DNA of 64,000 bases, taken from Streptomyces liangshanensis (GTDB taxonomy: Bacteria > Actinomycetota > Actinomycetes > Streptomycetales > Streptomycetaceae). The notes under the pieces were generated by a model. That model ran no database searches. It saw only the letters and a program-made list of their open reading frames with translations, and was not told the DNA's origin. Location of the stretch: assembly GCF_011694815.1 (NCBI RefSeq), contig NZ_CP050177.1:5744001-5808000 (forward strand), given 5' to 3'. Below are positions 27,141-35,741 of this stretch, piece after piece. The position numbers and the translations under genes are program-made. Position 1 is the first letter of the stretch, and every line of letters starts with the position of its first letter.

Positions 27141-27231
27141 AGCGCGGGGGGCCGGGCGCCGGGCGTACGGGATCGTTCCGGCGTCCGGCGTTCCGGGTTC
27201 GGCGTTCGGGCCCCCGCACTACCGTGGAAGC

Positions 27232-28647
27232 GTGACCACGGGGACAGCGAAGTGCCGGACGTGCGGCCGGCCGATCGAGACGGGTGGGCGGCCCGGGAGG
27301 GCCGCGTCGTACTGCTCACAGGCGTGCCGCCAACGCGCGTACCGCGAGCGCAGGCAGCCGGACGGGCCGCCGGTCGAGGAGCTGATCGCCGGGATCGGCG
27401 GGCGGCTGCGCCGGCTGCGCCTGGCCCCCGCGCCCGCCTTCCGGGCGGACGTGGAGGCGGTGTCGGCGCAGTTCGCCCGGCTGCGGCGGCTGGCACGGCT
27501 GGCGGGGGAGCGGGTCGTCACGGAGCCGGTCGTCACGGAGCCGGGTGTTACGGAATCACCCGCCACGGAGCCGGCCGTCACACCGGCCCGAAACGTCACA
27601 GCACCCGGCGTGACGAATCCGCCCCGCGACGAGGACGCCTTCGCCGCCCTCACCGAGGAGTACCGGCGTGAGCTGCGCGCCCACTGCTACCGGCTGCTCG
27701 GGTCGTACGACGAGGCGGAGGACCTGACCCAGGAGGCGTTCCTGCGGGCCTGGCGCGCCTGGGAGACGACCGGCGCGATCGAGCACCCCCGCGCCTGGCT
27801 CTACAAGATCGCCACCCACGTGTGCCTCGACTTCCTCCGCAAGCACCACCGGAGCCCGACGACGTACGAACCGGTCCCGGGCATGGAGTCCGGCGACGGA
27901 CCGCCCCCGCCCCGGCTGCCGTGGCTCCAGCCGTTCCCCGACGACCAACTGCCCGACGTACCCGCCCCGCAGCACGACCCGGACGTCCGGGCCGTGGCGA
28001 GCGAGACCATGGAGCTGCTCTTCCTGACGGCGATCCAGCGGCTCCCCCCGCGCCAGCGCGCCGCGGTGATCCTGCGCGACGTCGCCGGATGGTCCGCCCA
28101 GGAGACGGCCGACCTGCTGGGTTCGAGCCTGGCGTCGGCGAACAGCGCGGTCCAGCGTGGCCGGTCCGCGCTGCGGGCCGCGCTGCCGGGGCGGCGCGAG
28201 GACTGGTCGGCGGCCGAGCCGACCGCCGATGATCTGGCCCTGCTGGAGCGGTACATGGAGGCGTCCGCGCGCGCCGACATCGACGCGATGGTCGCGCTGG
28301 TACGGGAGGACGCGGTGCTCACGATGCCGCCGAACCCGTTCTGGTTCACCACCAGGGAGGCGCTGTTCGGGTTCGTACGGCCGAGCCTGGACCCGGCGTC
28401 ACCGGCCTACGCCGGGCACTGGAAGCACGTGCGCGTGCACGCCAACGGGCAACTGGCCGTGGCCGGTTACCTACGGCGGCCGGGCACCAGCGTCCACCGG
28501 GCCCAGACGATCGACGTGCTGCGGGTGGAAGAGGGCGCGATCGCCGAGATCACGACCTTCGAGCCGCACCTGTTCGCGTCGTTCGGGCTGCCGATGACCC
28601 TGCCGGGGAGCGATGAGTCCGGGAGCGATGAGCCCCGGGGCCGATGA
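27232..28647 (+). CDS. ECF sigma factor with N-terminal zinc ribbon and C-terminal SnoaL-like domain
   Basis: A 471-residue protein beginning at GTG 27232. Residues about 8-45 form a zinc-ribbon-like unit (CRTCGRPIE, then YCSQACRQRAYRERR). A linker with repeated VTEP units leads to a standard sigma region 2 (ELRAHCYRLLGSYDEAEDLTQEAFLRAWRAW) and region 4 (AIQRLPPRQRAAVILRDVAGWSAQETADLLG). The last 150 residues are SnoaL-like, as in SigJ/ECF41-type sigma factors that carry their own control domain. The neighbouring SDR 80 bp downstream is a probable target or operon partner. The zinc ribbon occurs alone in other Streptomyces proteins; here it is in one uninterrupted frame. Confidence 0.85.
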   Translation: MTTGTAKCRTCGRPIETGGRPGRAASYCSQACRQRAYRERRQPDGPPVEELIAGIGGRLRRLRLAPAPAFRADVEAVSAQFARLRRLARLAGERVVTEPVVTEPGVTESPATEPAVTPARNVTAPGVTNPPRDEDAFAALTEEYRRELRAHCYRLLGSYDEAEDLTQEAFLRAWRAWETTGAIEHPRAWLYKIATHVCLDFLRKHHRSPTTYEPVPGMESGDGPPPPRLPWLQPFPDDQLPDVPAPQHDPDVRAVASETMELLFLTAIQRLPPRQRAAVILRDVAGWSAQETADLLGSSLASANSAVQRGRSALRAALPGRREDWSAAEPTADDLALLERYMEASARADIDAMVALVREDAVLTMPPNPFWFTTREALFGFVRPSLDPASPAYAGHWKHVRVHANGQLAVAGYLRRPGTSVHRAQTIDVLRVEEGAIAEITTFEPHLFASFGLPMTLPGSDESGSDEPRGR

Positions 28648-28726
28648 GTTTGTCGCTCCCGCGCGTCCTACGGGGTGAAGGGCGCGCACGGCGCCCGGGA
28701 CGAGGACGACGGAAGGACACGAGACC

Positions 28727-29494
28727 ATGCTGAAGGACAGGACCGCGGTCATCTACGGCGGAGCGGGTTCGCTGGGCACCGGCATCGCCCGGGCGTACGC
28801 GGAGGCCGGGGCGCGGGTGTTCCTCGCCGGCCGTACGGAGTCCACGCTCCGGAAGGCCGCCGCCGAGACCGGCGCCTCGTACGACGTCCTCGACGCGGAG
28901 GACGAGGAAGCGGTCGAGGCGCACGCCGCGTCGGTCGCCGAACGGGCCGGCCGGATCGACATCTCCGTCAACCTGGTCCCGCGCGGGGACTTCCAGGGGG
29001 TGCCCCTCACGGAGATGTCCGTGGAGGACTACACGCGGCCGGTGGTACGGGGGATCGCCTGCCAGTTCCTCACCGCGCGCGCCGCCGCCCGCCGGATGAC
29101 CGCGCAGGGGTCGGGCGTGATCCTGTCGCTGAACAGCGGGTCCGCCAACGGCAGCCCGATGATGGGCGGCACCGCCGCGGCCGACGGCGCGATCGACGCG
29201 CTGATCCGCCAACTGGCGCAGGAGGTAGGCCCGTCGGGCGTCCGGGTCTGTGGCATCTGGACCGCGGGGGTGGCGGACTCCCTGACCCCGGAGAAGCTGT
29301 CGGCGGCGGGCGCCCCGGCCATGGACGAGGCGGCCGTCAGCGGGATCGTGGCGCACCTCGACTCCCTGCGCATGACCAGGCGCTCCCCCCGGATCGCCGA
29401 CATCGCGGCCCTGGCAACGTTCCTGGCCTCGGACGCGGCCGCGTCGATCACCGGGACGTGGATCAACGCAACGGCGGGCATGTTCGCAAGCTGA
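28727..29494 (+). CDS. Short-chain dehydrogenase/reductase, atypical (no YxxxK)
   Basis: A 255-residue SDR with a Rossmann start (YGGAGSLGTGIARAYAEAGARVFLAGRT). The position where YxxxK should stand reads GGTAAADGAID, and the upstream serine region is LSLNSGSANG, so the catalytic Tyr and Lys are absent. C-terminal TGTWINATAGM is the usual TGxxxxxxGG-like end. It may therefore be a regulator, binding protein or enzyme using other residues. GGAAGGA precedes the start; it follows the ECF gene by 80 bp, a pairing common for SigJ-like factors. Confidence 0.8.
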   Translation: MLKDRTAVIYGGAGSLGTGIARAYAEAGARVFLAGRTESTLRKAAAETGASYDVLDAEDEEAVEAHAASVAERAGRIDISVNLVPRGDFQGVPLTEMSVEDYTRPVVRGIACQFLTARAAARRMTAQGSGVILSLNSGSANGSPMMGGTAAADGAIDALIRQLAQEVGPSGVRVCGIWTAGVADSLTPEKLSAAGAPAMDEAAVSGIVAHLDSLRMTRRSPRIADIAALATFLASDAAASITGTWINATAGMFAS

Positions 29495-29504
29495 ACCACC
29501 AGGG

Positions 29505-29700
29505 GGCGGCCCGGACGCGGGGCCCGCGTCCGGGCCCCGCGTCCGCGTCCGGGCCCCGGCCTCCGCGTCCCGGCCTCCGCGCCTCCGCGCCCCCGCGCCT
29601 TCGGTCCCCCGCGTCTGGGCCCGCGTCCGGGCCCCGAGTCCGCGTCCGAGCCTCCCTCTCCATGCCTCCGCGTCCGCGTCCGCCTCCCCGCGTCCCAGGG
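29505..29700. repeat. Low-complexity GCGTCCGGGCC-type repeats
   Basis: The spacer between the SDR and GNAT genes is almost entirely made of degenerate short units (CGCGTCCGG, GGCCCCGCGTC, GGCCTCCGCG), C-rich on the plus strand. Open frames through it are compositional artefacts. I see no gene here. Confidence 0.65.
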
Positions 29701-29788
29701 CGCGGCCCTCCTCGTCGGGCCGGGGACGCAGAGACGCACCCCCGACCGACCGCCCTCGGACCGCCCCCCCCCGGTCGACCGCCCCCCA

Positions 29789-30424
29789 TCACCCCACCCG
29801 CCGCTCCCAGCGGACCTCGCCGTCGTGCCACACGGTGGTCGGCGTCAGGCCGCACGCGCGGGCCACCGCGGCCGACGCGTGGTGGTCCGGGTGGATGTGC
29901 GCGATCACGCTGCCGACCCCTCGTACCTCCAGCCACCGTACGAGCCCCCGCGCGGCCTCGGAGGCGAACCCCCGGCCCTGCCACGGCGTCCCCACCACCC
30001 AGGCGATCTCGGCGACGCCGCCCCGCCCGGGACCGCTACCCGGAGCGGCCGAAGTAACCGTGGCCTGCACGGTCCCGACCAGCACGCCCCCGGCGTCCCT
30101 GACGCTCTCCCCGTCCCCGAGGCTCTCCCCGCCCCCGGCGCGCCCCACCCGCTCCACACCCTCAGCGCTCCCCGCGCCCCCGGCCTCCTCCGCACGGAGA
30201 CGCAACACCCAGTTGCACCAAGCCACCTCCGGATCCGGAGATCCCCCGACCATCCGCGCGTAGCGCACCCGAAGTTCCGCCTCCGTCGACGGAGCCCCGC
30301 CGATGAACGCGTGCAGAGCCGGATCACCGAGCACGACGGCCATCTCCCGCGCGTGCTCCACCGCCAGGGGTACGAGGCTCAGCCGTTCCGTCCCGATCGG
30401 CCCCGGCCGCAGCCTCGCCGTCAT
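29789..30424 (-). CDS. GNAT-family N-acetyltransferase
   Basis: A 211-residue acetyltransferase of the RimJ/RimL-like group: IGTERLSLVPL near the start, then an acetyl-CoA motif VVGTPWQGRGFASEAARGLVRW near residue 145 and the IHPDHHASAAVARACGL element. An internal insert (residues about 80-120) is Gly/Glu-rich and probably a loop. ATG 30424 overlaps the stop of the SUKH gene as ATGA, so the two are coupled. Confidence 0.85.
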   Translation of the reverse strand: MTARLRPGPIGTERLSLVPLAVEHAREMAVVLGDPALHAFIGGAPSTEAELRVRYARMVGGSPDPEVAWCNWVLRLRAEEAGGAGSAEGVERVGRAGGGESLGDGESVRDAGGVLVGTVQATVTSAAPGSGPGRGGVAEIAWVVGTPWQGRGFASEAARGLVRWLEVRGVGSVIAHIHPDHHASAAVARACGLTPTTVWHDGEVRWERRVG

Positions 30425-32157
30425 CGGGCGGCGATCCACGGCCCCGCCGCCACCGCGTGCAAACGCCCGCGCCGCAGGGCGAGTTGCGGCAGCGCGACGC
30501 CGAAGAAGTCCGTCAGCGCGTCGAGCGCCTCGAACTCGTCGTCGACGTCAAGGGCGACCGGCGCCGGCCCCGCGTACTCCTCGTGCTCCACGTACTCCTC
30601 CTCCACGTCCTCCGGCACCTCCGCCCCCGGGAACAACTCCTCGGGATCGAGCGCCTCCGGAACGTCCCCCCACTCCTCGATCTCGTCCCCGCGCACGGCG
30701 AACCCGTACACGCGCCGCCCATCCTCGGCGTACGAGAAGTAGAACGCACCCGGCCGCGCCGCCGCGGTGTCCCCCCGCTCGACCCATACCGTGACAGCCT
30801 CCGTACCGCGCGAGGCCCGCTCCCCGGGATCGGCCAACTGCCCCGACCTGAAAGGCTCCAGGACCGTACCGAAGGCGAAACTCCACCCCTCCCCGGCCGT
30901 CCCGACCCGGACCATCGGTCGCGCGTCCGGCCCGAACGATCGCCGCTGGAACTCCCCTTCGTCGCCCGGCGGCAGCAACACCCCCTCCCCGACCCGCGCC
31001 GCCACCTCCCGCGGCGACACGCCCCGGACCAGCACGAACCGGTAGTCGCCGGGCTGCGCCACATGATCGGCGAGCCAGGTCAGCCCGACCTCCCGGGACA
31101 CGAGCCCCGGCGCGTCCCAGCCCTCACCGGCCTCCCCGAGACCCTCCCCGCCACCCGCCCGCCGCCCGCCCCCACGCGGCGTCTCCAGCAGGTACCGCCC
31201 CCGCTCCGGAGTGATCACCGGCCCGAGGACCGGATCGGCGAGAAGCCCCACAGGAGCGACATGCTCGTTGCCGTGCGGCTCCCACGTACCCACCGCCGTC
31301 GCGAGCGTGCGCCACGCCGCGTCCGTGTCGCCCCAACGCGCCTGCTCCCGCGCGGTGTCGACGGCCACGCGGAAGGGCCCGTCCGGTTCGTACGGCAGCA
31401 GCCGCGCCCCCGCGTCGCCCGGACGCCCGTCCAGCAGGGCCGCCAACTCGGTCCGGAACCCGCCCGCCCGAGGCCGCCCGTGCTCCACCGCGTCCTCGAA
31501 CACGTCGAGTTGGCCGTCGATGTCCTCACCCGCCAGACACGCCACCCGCGCCTCCTCCACCGCCGCGTCGAGTTCGCGCGTGGTCGCGTTGACGAACTCC
31601 GGGACCGCGCTGCTCCGGTGGAAGTCCCGGAAAAGCGCCTGCATGAGGTCGAGGAACGACTCGTAACGGACCGGCGGTTCGCCCGACCACGAGCGGTAGA
31701 GGTACGCGGCCCACTCCCCGTCCGCGTTCACGTCACCCGGGTCGAGCAGGAGGTCTGTGAGGTCCGACGCCACGGACAACTGGAGCGCGCGCCCCCACAT
31801 CCCGGCCCGCAGCACCTCGCCGTCGGACGCCCCCTCGTCCAACCCGCTCTCGTACAACTCCTGGAGCTCGGCGCCCTTGTGCCAGTGCACCCCGTCCACC
31901 GTCCCCAGCAACTCGACGGCGGTCCCGGCCGGCCGCCACCCGTCCGTGACCGCGAGGAAGGACCGGAACGACGGCGGCAACTCCGTACCCAGCCGCTCCT
32001 CCAAGCCTGATATGCGCTCCGCCCCGGCCGGCGCGAACCCGAGCCACCGGTCCCGGACGACCTCCTCGGCCGCGTCCTCCCGCCCCTCCGCGTGAGGTGA
32101 GTCGATCCAATCCGCACTCCACCGGTCCAGGAACGGGCGCCAGTTGTAGATCTTCAT
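30421..32157 (-). CDS. SUKH (SMI1/KNR4)-domain protein
   Basis: A 578-residue cytosolic protein. Residues about 38-165 form a SUKH domain (ISGLEERLGTELPPSFRSFLAVTDGW, then LLGTVDGVHWHK), a fold common in immunity proteins against polymorphic toxins but also in many orphan Streptomyces genes. The rest is acidic, partly helical and not recognised. The ATG at 32157 lies only 6 nt after a damage-type -10 element, so the message is probably leaderless. Confidence 0.8.
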   Translation of the reverse strand: MKIYNWRPFLDRWSADWIDSPHAEGREDAAEEVVRDRWLGFAPAGAERISGLEERLGTELPPSFRSFLAVTDGWRPAGTAVELLGTVDGVHWHKGAELQELYESGLDEGASDGEVLRAGMWGRALQLSVASDLTDLLLDPGDVNADGEWAAYLYRSWSGEPPVRYESFLDLMQALFRDFHRSSAVPEFVNATTRELDAAVEEARVACLAGEDIDGQLDVFEDAVEHGRPRAGGFRTELAALLDGRPGDAGARLLPYEPDGPFRVAVDTAREQARWGDTDAAWRTLATAVGTWEPHGNEHVAPVGLLADPVLGPVITPERGRYLLETPRGGGRRAGGGEGLGEAGEGWDAPGLVSREVGLTWLADHVAQPGDYRFVLVRGVSPREVAARVGEGVLLPPGDEGEFQRRSFGPDARPMVRVGTAGEGWSFAFGTVLEPFRSGQLADPGERASRGTEAVTVWVERGDTAAARPGAFYFSYAEDGRRVYGFAVRGDEIEEWGDVPEALDPEELFPGAEVPEDVEEEYVEHEEYAGPAPVALDVDDEFEALDALTDFFGVALPQLALRRGRLHAVAAGPWIAAR

Positions 32158-32163
32158 GCGGTC

Positions 32164-32186
32164 ATGGTGCCAGCGCCCACTGACAA
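32164..32186 (-). promoter_or_regulatory. DNA-damage-type promoter TTGTCAGTGG-N7-CACCAT
   Basis: Read on the minus strand, TTGTCAGTGG (32186-32177), seven bases and CACCAT (32169-32164) precede the SUKH gene. The start codon follows 6 nt later, so transcription should begin at or next to the ATG. Confidence 0.7.
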
Positions 32187-32247
32187 GGGGCACATTCCGG
32201 CGGCCGGTGCCAGACTCTTCCCCGCACAGGGATAACGGCACGCGAGG

Positions 32248-33102
32248 ATGACAGACATGACAGACGCAGCAGAGAACACAGAAGCCCCCAGCACAACCGC
32301 CACGCCCGACAGGTCAGGCACACCGGTGGCAACCGCCCCGACCACCTCGACCGACACAACCGCCCCGACCACCACCCCACTCACCCCCACAGACACCCCC
32401 CTCAACGCCCTCCGCAGCCGCTTCGCCGCCCTCACCACGGCCCACCTCGCGGACGCCTGCATCCGCGCCCGTATCCCCGTGCGCTGCGCCCCCACCGCCC
32501 TGCGCGCCCTGCAACCCGGCACACGCCTGGCCGGCCGGGTCGTCCCCGCCCGGCACGTCGGCAGCGTCGACGTGTTCCTGGAGGCCTTCGAGGGGGCCGA
32601 CCCCGGCGACGTACTGGTGGTCGACAACGCCGGCCGGTCCGACGAGGCCTGCGTGGGCGACCTGGTGGCCCTGGAGGCCCGTATCGCCGGACTGGCCGGG
32701 ATCGTGATCTGGGGCCTGCACCGCGACACCGCCGACCTGCTCGCGATCGGCCTCCCGGTCTTCAGCCTCGGAGCGCTCCCCACCGGCCCGCAACGCCTCG
32801 ACCCCCGCCCCGAGGACGCCCTGACCTCCGCCACGGTGGGGGAGTGGAGCGTGGGCCGCGACGACCTGGTCGTCGCCGACGAGGACGGCGCCCTCTTCCT
32901 GCCCGCCGCCGGCATCGAGGCCCTCCTCACCCTGGCCGAGACGATCCGCGACACGGAACACCGGCAGGCGGACCGGATCCGCGCGGGCGTCTCCCTGCGC
33001 TCCCAGGTCGGGTTCGACACGTACCTCGCCGCACGCCGCCTCACCCCCTCCCTCACCTTCCGCGATCACCTGCGCGCGGTGGGCGGAGCGATCGAGGAGT
33101 AG
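32248..33102 (+). CDS. RraA-family protein
   Basis: A 284-residue protein. After a Thr/Pro/Ala-rich, probably disordered N-terminus of about 50 residues comes a RraA/HMG-aldolase-like domain (LTTAHLADAC, PGTRLAGRVVPA, GDVLVVDNAGRSDEACVGDLVALEA, IVIWGLHRDTADL). Family members are 4-hydroxy-4-methyl-2-oxoglutarate or oxaloacetate lyases or RNase E inhibitors; which role applies here cannot be told. The start could also be the second ATG at 32257. Confidence 0.8.
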   Translation: MTDMTDAAENTEAPSTTATPDRSGTPVATAPTTSTDTTAPTTTPLTPTDTPLNALRSRFAALTTAHLADACIRARIPVRCAPTALRALQPGTRLAGRVVPARHVGSVDVFLEAFEGADPGDVLVVDNAGRSDEACVGDLVALEARIAGLAGIVIWGLHRDTADLLAIGLPVFSLGALPTGPQRLDPRPEDALTSATVGEWSVGRDDLVVADEDGALFLPAAGIEALLTLAETIRDTEHRQADRIRAGVSLRSQVGFDTYLAARRLTPSLTFRDHLRAVGGAIEE

Positions 33103-33114
33103 ACCTCTCGCCCC

Positions 33115-34221
33115 TCAGCCGGCCCAAGCCTCCCGCTCCGTGGTGACGGCGCGCCCGGTCCGTACGGACTCCTGGATCGCCAGGCTGATCAGATGGTCCT
33201 GACACCCTTCGGCGAGGGGGTACGGCTCCGGCCCCTCGCCGCGCACCCACGCGCCCGTACGGCACAACAGGTCGACAACGGCGAGGTCGTCCTCGGACAG
33301 CTGCGCCCCGACGTACTCGTTGCGGTACACCACCCGCCCGTCGAAGGAGATGTGGTGCAGCTCCCGCCCCTCCAGATTGAGGTCGGTCCCGGTCAGGCGG
33401 CGGACCAGCGGCGATTCCACGGGCGTACGGGGATCGGCCATCCGGATCACCTGATCGTCGACGATCTCGCCCAGCGAGCCGCGTACGACCATGCGCCGGG
33501 CGCGCAGCGGGTTCCACCACTGGTTGTCGGTGAAGTCGTACAACCCGGCCCGCCCGCCGCCGAAGTCGAGGAAGGCCAGGCAGGTCTCGGCGTCCCGGGG
33601 GGTCAGGTCGTCCGTCCAGCCGTCCCGGGACAGCGGGTCGGCGAGCGGGGCGGTGAAGGCCCGGGCCGTCACGGTGACGGGATCGAAGCCGACCCCCAGC
33701 AGGTGCCGGATCAGGGACACCGCGTGGTAGAGGTGGGTGGAGGACAGCTGTACGGAGGTGACGTCGCCGATGACCCCGTCCCGCACCAGCCGGAGCCGCG
33801 CCGCGTGCCCCGCCATCAGCGGATACTGCTCCGCGACCTGTACGAGCCCGCTTGCCCCGGTCGCCCGCCACAGGTCGCGCAGGCCGTCGGCGTCAGGGGC
33901 GGGGGGCGTCTCGGCGAGGACGGGCACGCCGAGGGCGGCGAGCTCCTTGGTCACGCCGGGGGTGGCGTCCCAAGGCACGGACGGAATGACGAACTCCGGC
34001 CGTACGTCAGAGCCTTCTGTCCCCGCCATCAACGCCTCGACGCTGCGATGGACGGGCACCCCCCAGGCGGCCTCCACCTCCGCGGCCCGCTCGGCGGACC
34101 GGCTGACCACCCCGACGACCGTCAACCGGCCGGGCAGCGCGCGGGCGAGCCGTACGAAGAACTCGGACCGCCACCCGGTCCCGACCAGCCCGAACCGCAC
34201 GGGCGCCGCGCTCGCACTCAC
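33115..34221 (-). CDS. Gfo/Idh/MocA-family oxidoreductase
   Basis: A 368-residue NAD(P)-dependent oxidoreductase starting at GTG 34221 (GAGGAG upstream). Rossmann motif RFGLVGTGWRSEFF at residues about 9-22; the usual EKP motif is altered to AETPPAPDADGL. The C-terminal domain has the GDVTSVQLSSTHLYHA region of the family. Substrate unknown. It ends 12 bp from the convergent RraA gene. Confidence 0.85.
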   Translation of the reverse strand: MSASAAPVRFGLVGTGWRSEFFVRLARALPGRLTVVGVVSRSAERAAEVEAAWGVPVHRSVEALMAGTEGSDVRPEFVIPSVPWDATPGVTKELAALGVPVLAETPPAPDADGLRDLWRATGASGLVQVAEQYPLMAGHAARLRLVRDGVIGDVTSVQLSSTHLYHAVSLIRHLLGVGFDPVTVTARAFTAPLADPLSRDGWTDDLTPRDAETCLAFLDFGGGRAGLYDFTDNQWWNPLRARRMVVRGSLGEIVDDQVIRMADPRTPVESPLVRRLTGTDLNLEGRELHHISFDGRVVYRNEYVGAQLSEDDLAVVDLLCRTGAWVRGEGPEPYPLAEGCQDHLISLAIQESVRTGRAVTTEREAWAG

Positions 34222-34407
34222 GTCATTCGCTCCTCGTACCGAGACCGTTTTTGTTCCGCCGCTGAACGATAGACGCAAAGGCACCCGGGCCCCGGCGCGG
34301 GCGGAAACTGTTCGAGCGACCGATGAGTTCCCCCAGGACCAACAGTCAGACCCCACAGACCCACAGACCCCACAGACCCACCACTGAACACGTACCAGGA
34401 GAACAAG

Positions 34408-34980
34408 ATGCGCACCCTGATCAGCACCGCCTTCGTCTCACTCGACGGCGTCGTGGAGGCCCCGGGCGGCGAGCCCGGCTACCGCAACTCCGGCTGGACC
34501 TTCAAGAGCGTGGAGTTCCTCCCCGAGGCGTTCGAGATCAAGGGCCGCGAACAGGAGGAATCCGCCGCGATGCTCCTGGGCCGCACCAGCTACGAGTCGT
34601 TCAGCGCGGTCTGGCCCGACATGGAGGAGTTCGCCAGGTACAAGGTGATGCCGAAGTACGTCGTCTCCACCACCCTCACCGACAACGACCTGGTGACGAA
34701 CTGGGGCGACACCACGATCCTGCGCTCACTGGACGACGTGGCCGCCCTGAAGGAAACCGACGGCGGCCCGATCATCATCCACGGCAGCGCCACCCTCAAC
34801 CAGGCCCTCTCGGACGCCGGCCTGATCGACCGCTACCACCTGCTGGTCTTCCCCCTCCTGCTCGGCGCCGGCAAGCGCCTGTTCAGCACCACGGACAAGG
34901 ACACCCAGAACCTCAAGCTCGTAGAACACGAGGCCTACCCCAACGGCCTCCAGAAGAACGTCTTCGACGTGGTCCACTGA
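34408..34980 (+). CDS. Dihydrofolate reductase-like (RibD C-terminal) protein
   Basis: A 190-residue protein of the RibD C-terminal/DHFR-fold family, seen in MRTLISTAFVSLDGVVEAPGG, LLGRTSYESF and the C-terminal IIHGSATLNQAL and LLVFPLLLGAGKRLF. Such small proteins are NADPH-binding reductases of unknown substrate and are not the essential folate enzyme. It is the last core-type gene before the accessory region. Confidence 0.9.
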   Translation: MRTLISTAFVSLDGVVEAPGGEPGYRNSGWTFKSVEFLPEAFEIKGREQEESAAMLLGRTSYESFSAVWPDMEEFARYKVMPKYVVSTTLTDNDLVTNWGDTTILRSLDDVAALKETDGGPIIIHGSATLNQALSDAGLIDRYHLLVFPLLLGAGKRLFSTTDKDTQNLKLVEHEAYPNGLQKNVFDVVH

Positions 34981-35480
34981 CAGCGCCGTCGGTCCGGCTG
35001 GAGCGGCACAGTAGGTCATTGAACGCACCACGTCCTGGGTTGCCGGTTGCCGGTTGCCGTCGTCTCCACCGCCATTACGAACGCGAACCCGAACACCTCC
35101 TAGCCTCCGCCGCCATCGCCACCAGCCTGATCGGCTACCGCTGATTCGCCAACCGAAACGACGTTTCAGGGGCGGTCCCGCATGCCACGCGACAACAAGG
35201 CGATGTATGACGCCGCCGACAGCATCAGGCCCTCGCCGCTCTTTGTGAAGAGTGACGAGGGCCTGATCGATCATGGCGAGCCATCGGCCTCGCGAGATCC
35301 ACGTGTGTCCGGTGCAGCCCGAGCCTGTCGCGTGCCCGGTTCCGGACATGTGCGACCTAGGTCAGGGCGCTGGGGGTGAGAGGCGCCCGCACGTGCTTGA
35401 GCGGCGTCCCGTCTCAGTTCTCTGGGAACTGCCGATCGAAGAACTGGGAGGTGTCGGAGACGGCCCTCGCGTACGCATCG
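34981..35480. other. Gene-poor left border of the accessory region
   Basis: About 500 bp without a convincing gene; base composition falls and codon-like periodicity is lost. It contains one strong hairpin (35224-35267). I see no tRNA, integrase fragment or direct repeat that would mark an attachment site. Confidence 0.55.
35224..35267. terminator. Two-part hairpin
   Basis: Outer stem of 12 bp (ATCAGGCCCTCG at 35224-35235 with 35256-35267), a symmetrical 3/3 internal loop, then an inner 5-bp stem CTCTT/AAGAG closing on TGTG. Lies between the DHFR-like gene and the minus-strand HTH gene, so it could end transcription from either side or be a structured RNA. Confidence 0.6.
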
Positions 35481-35741
35481 TCAACCATCCGATTCCGTGT
35501 CGGAGTCCGTTGTGTACACGGGCATTTCCTCGATTCCTAGTGAGCGCATGAGTTCGCAGGTCGCGATTCTGTAGATGCCCCCGACATGCAGGACCCGGCA
35601 GGGGAAAGTGTTCTGGTTGATCAGTCGGTACGCCATTGCGGGGGAGATGTTCAGGGCGCGAGCCGCCGTTCGCACGTCCACAGCGGTGGGCAGATTGAAC
35701 AGGTCGGTGAACGAGAGCGCCCCGCCCTCGACGGACTTCAT
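35481..35741 (-). CDS. Excisionase-like helix-turn-helix protein
   Basis: An 86-residue DNA-binding protein of the HTH_17/excisionase type: DVRTAARALNISPAMAYRLINQNTFPCRVLHVGG, then YRIATCELMRSLGI, the winged-helix pattern of MerR/Xis-like proteins. It overlaps the preceding gene by 4 nt (ATGA). In actinomycete integrative elements such proteins sit beside the integrase; none is visible here, so this may be an element remnant or a local regulator. Confidence 0.75.
   Translation of the reverse strand: MKSVEGGALSFTDLFNLPTAVDVRTAARALNISPAMAYRLINQNTFPCRVLHVGGIYRIATCELMRSLGIEEMPVYTTDSDTESDG

Noticed and set aside
29505..29788. Open frames through the C-rich spacer between SDR and GNAT genes
   Set aside because: They encode low-complexity Arg/Pro/Gly strings caused by short repeats, without starts or ribosome sites.
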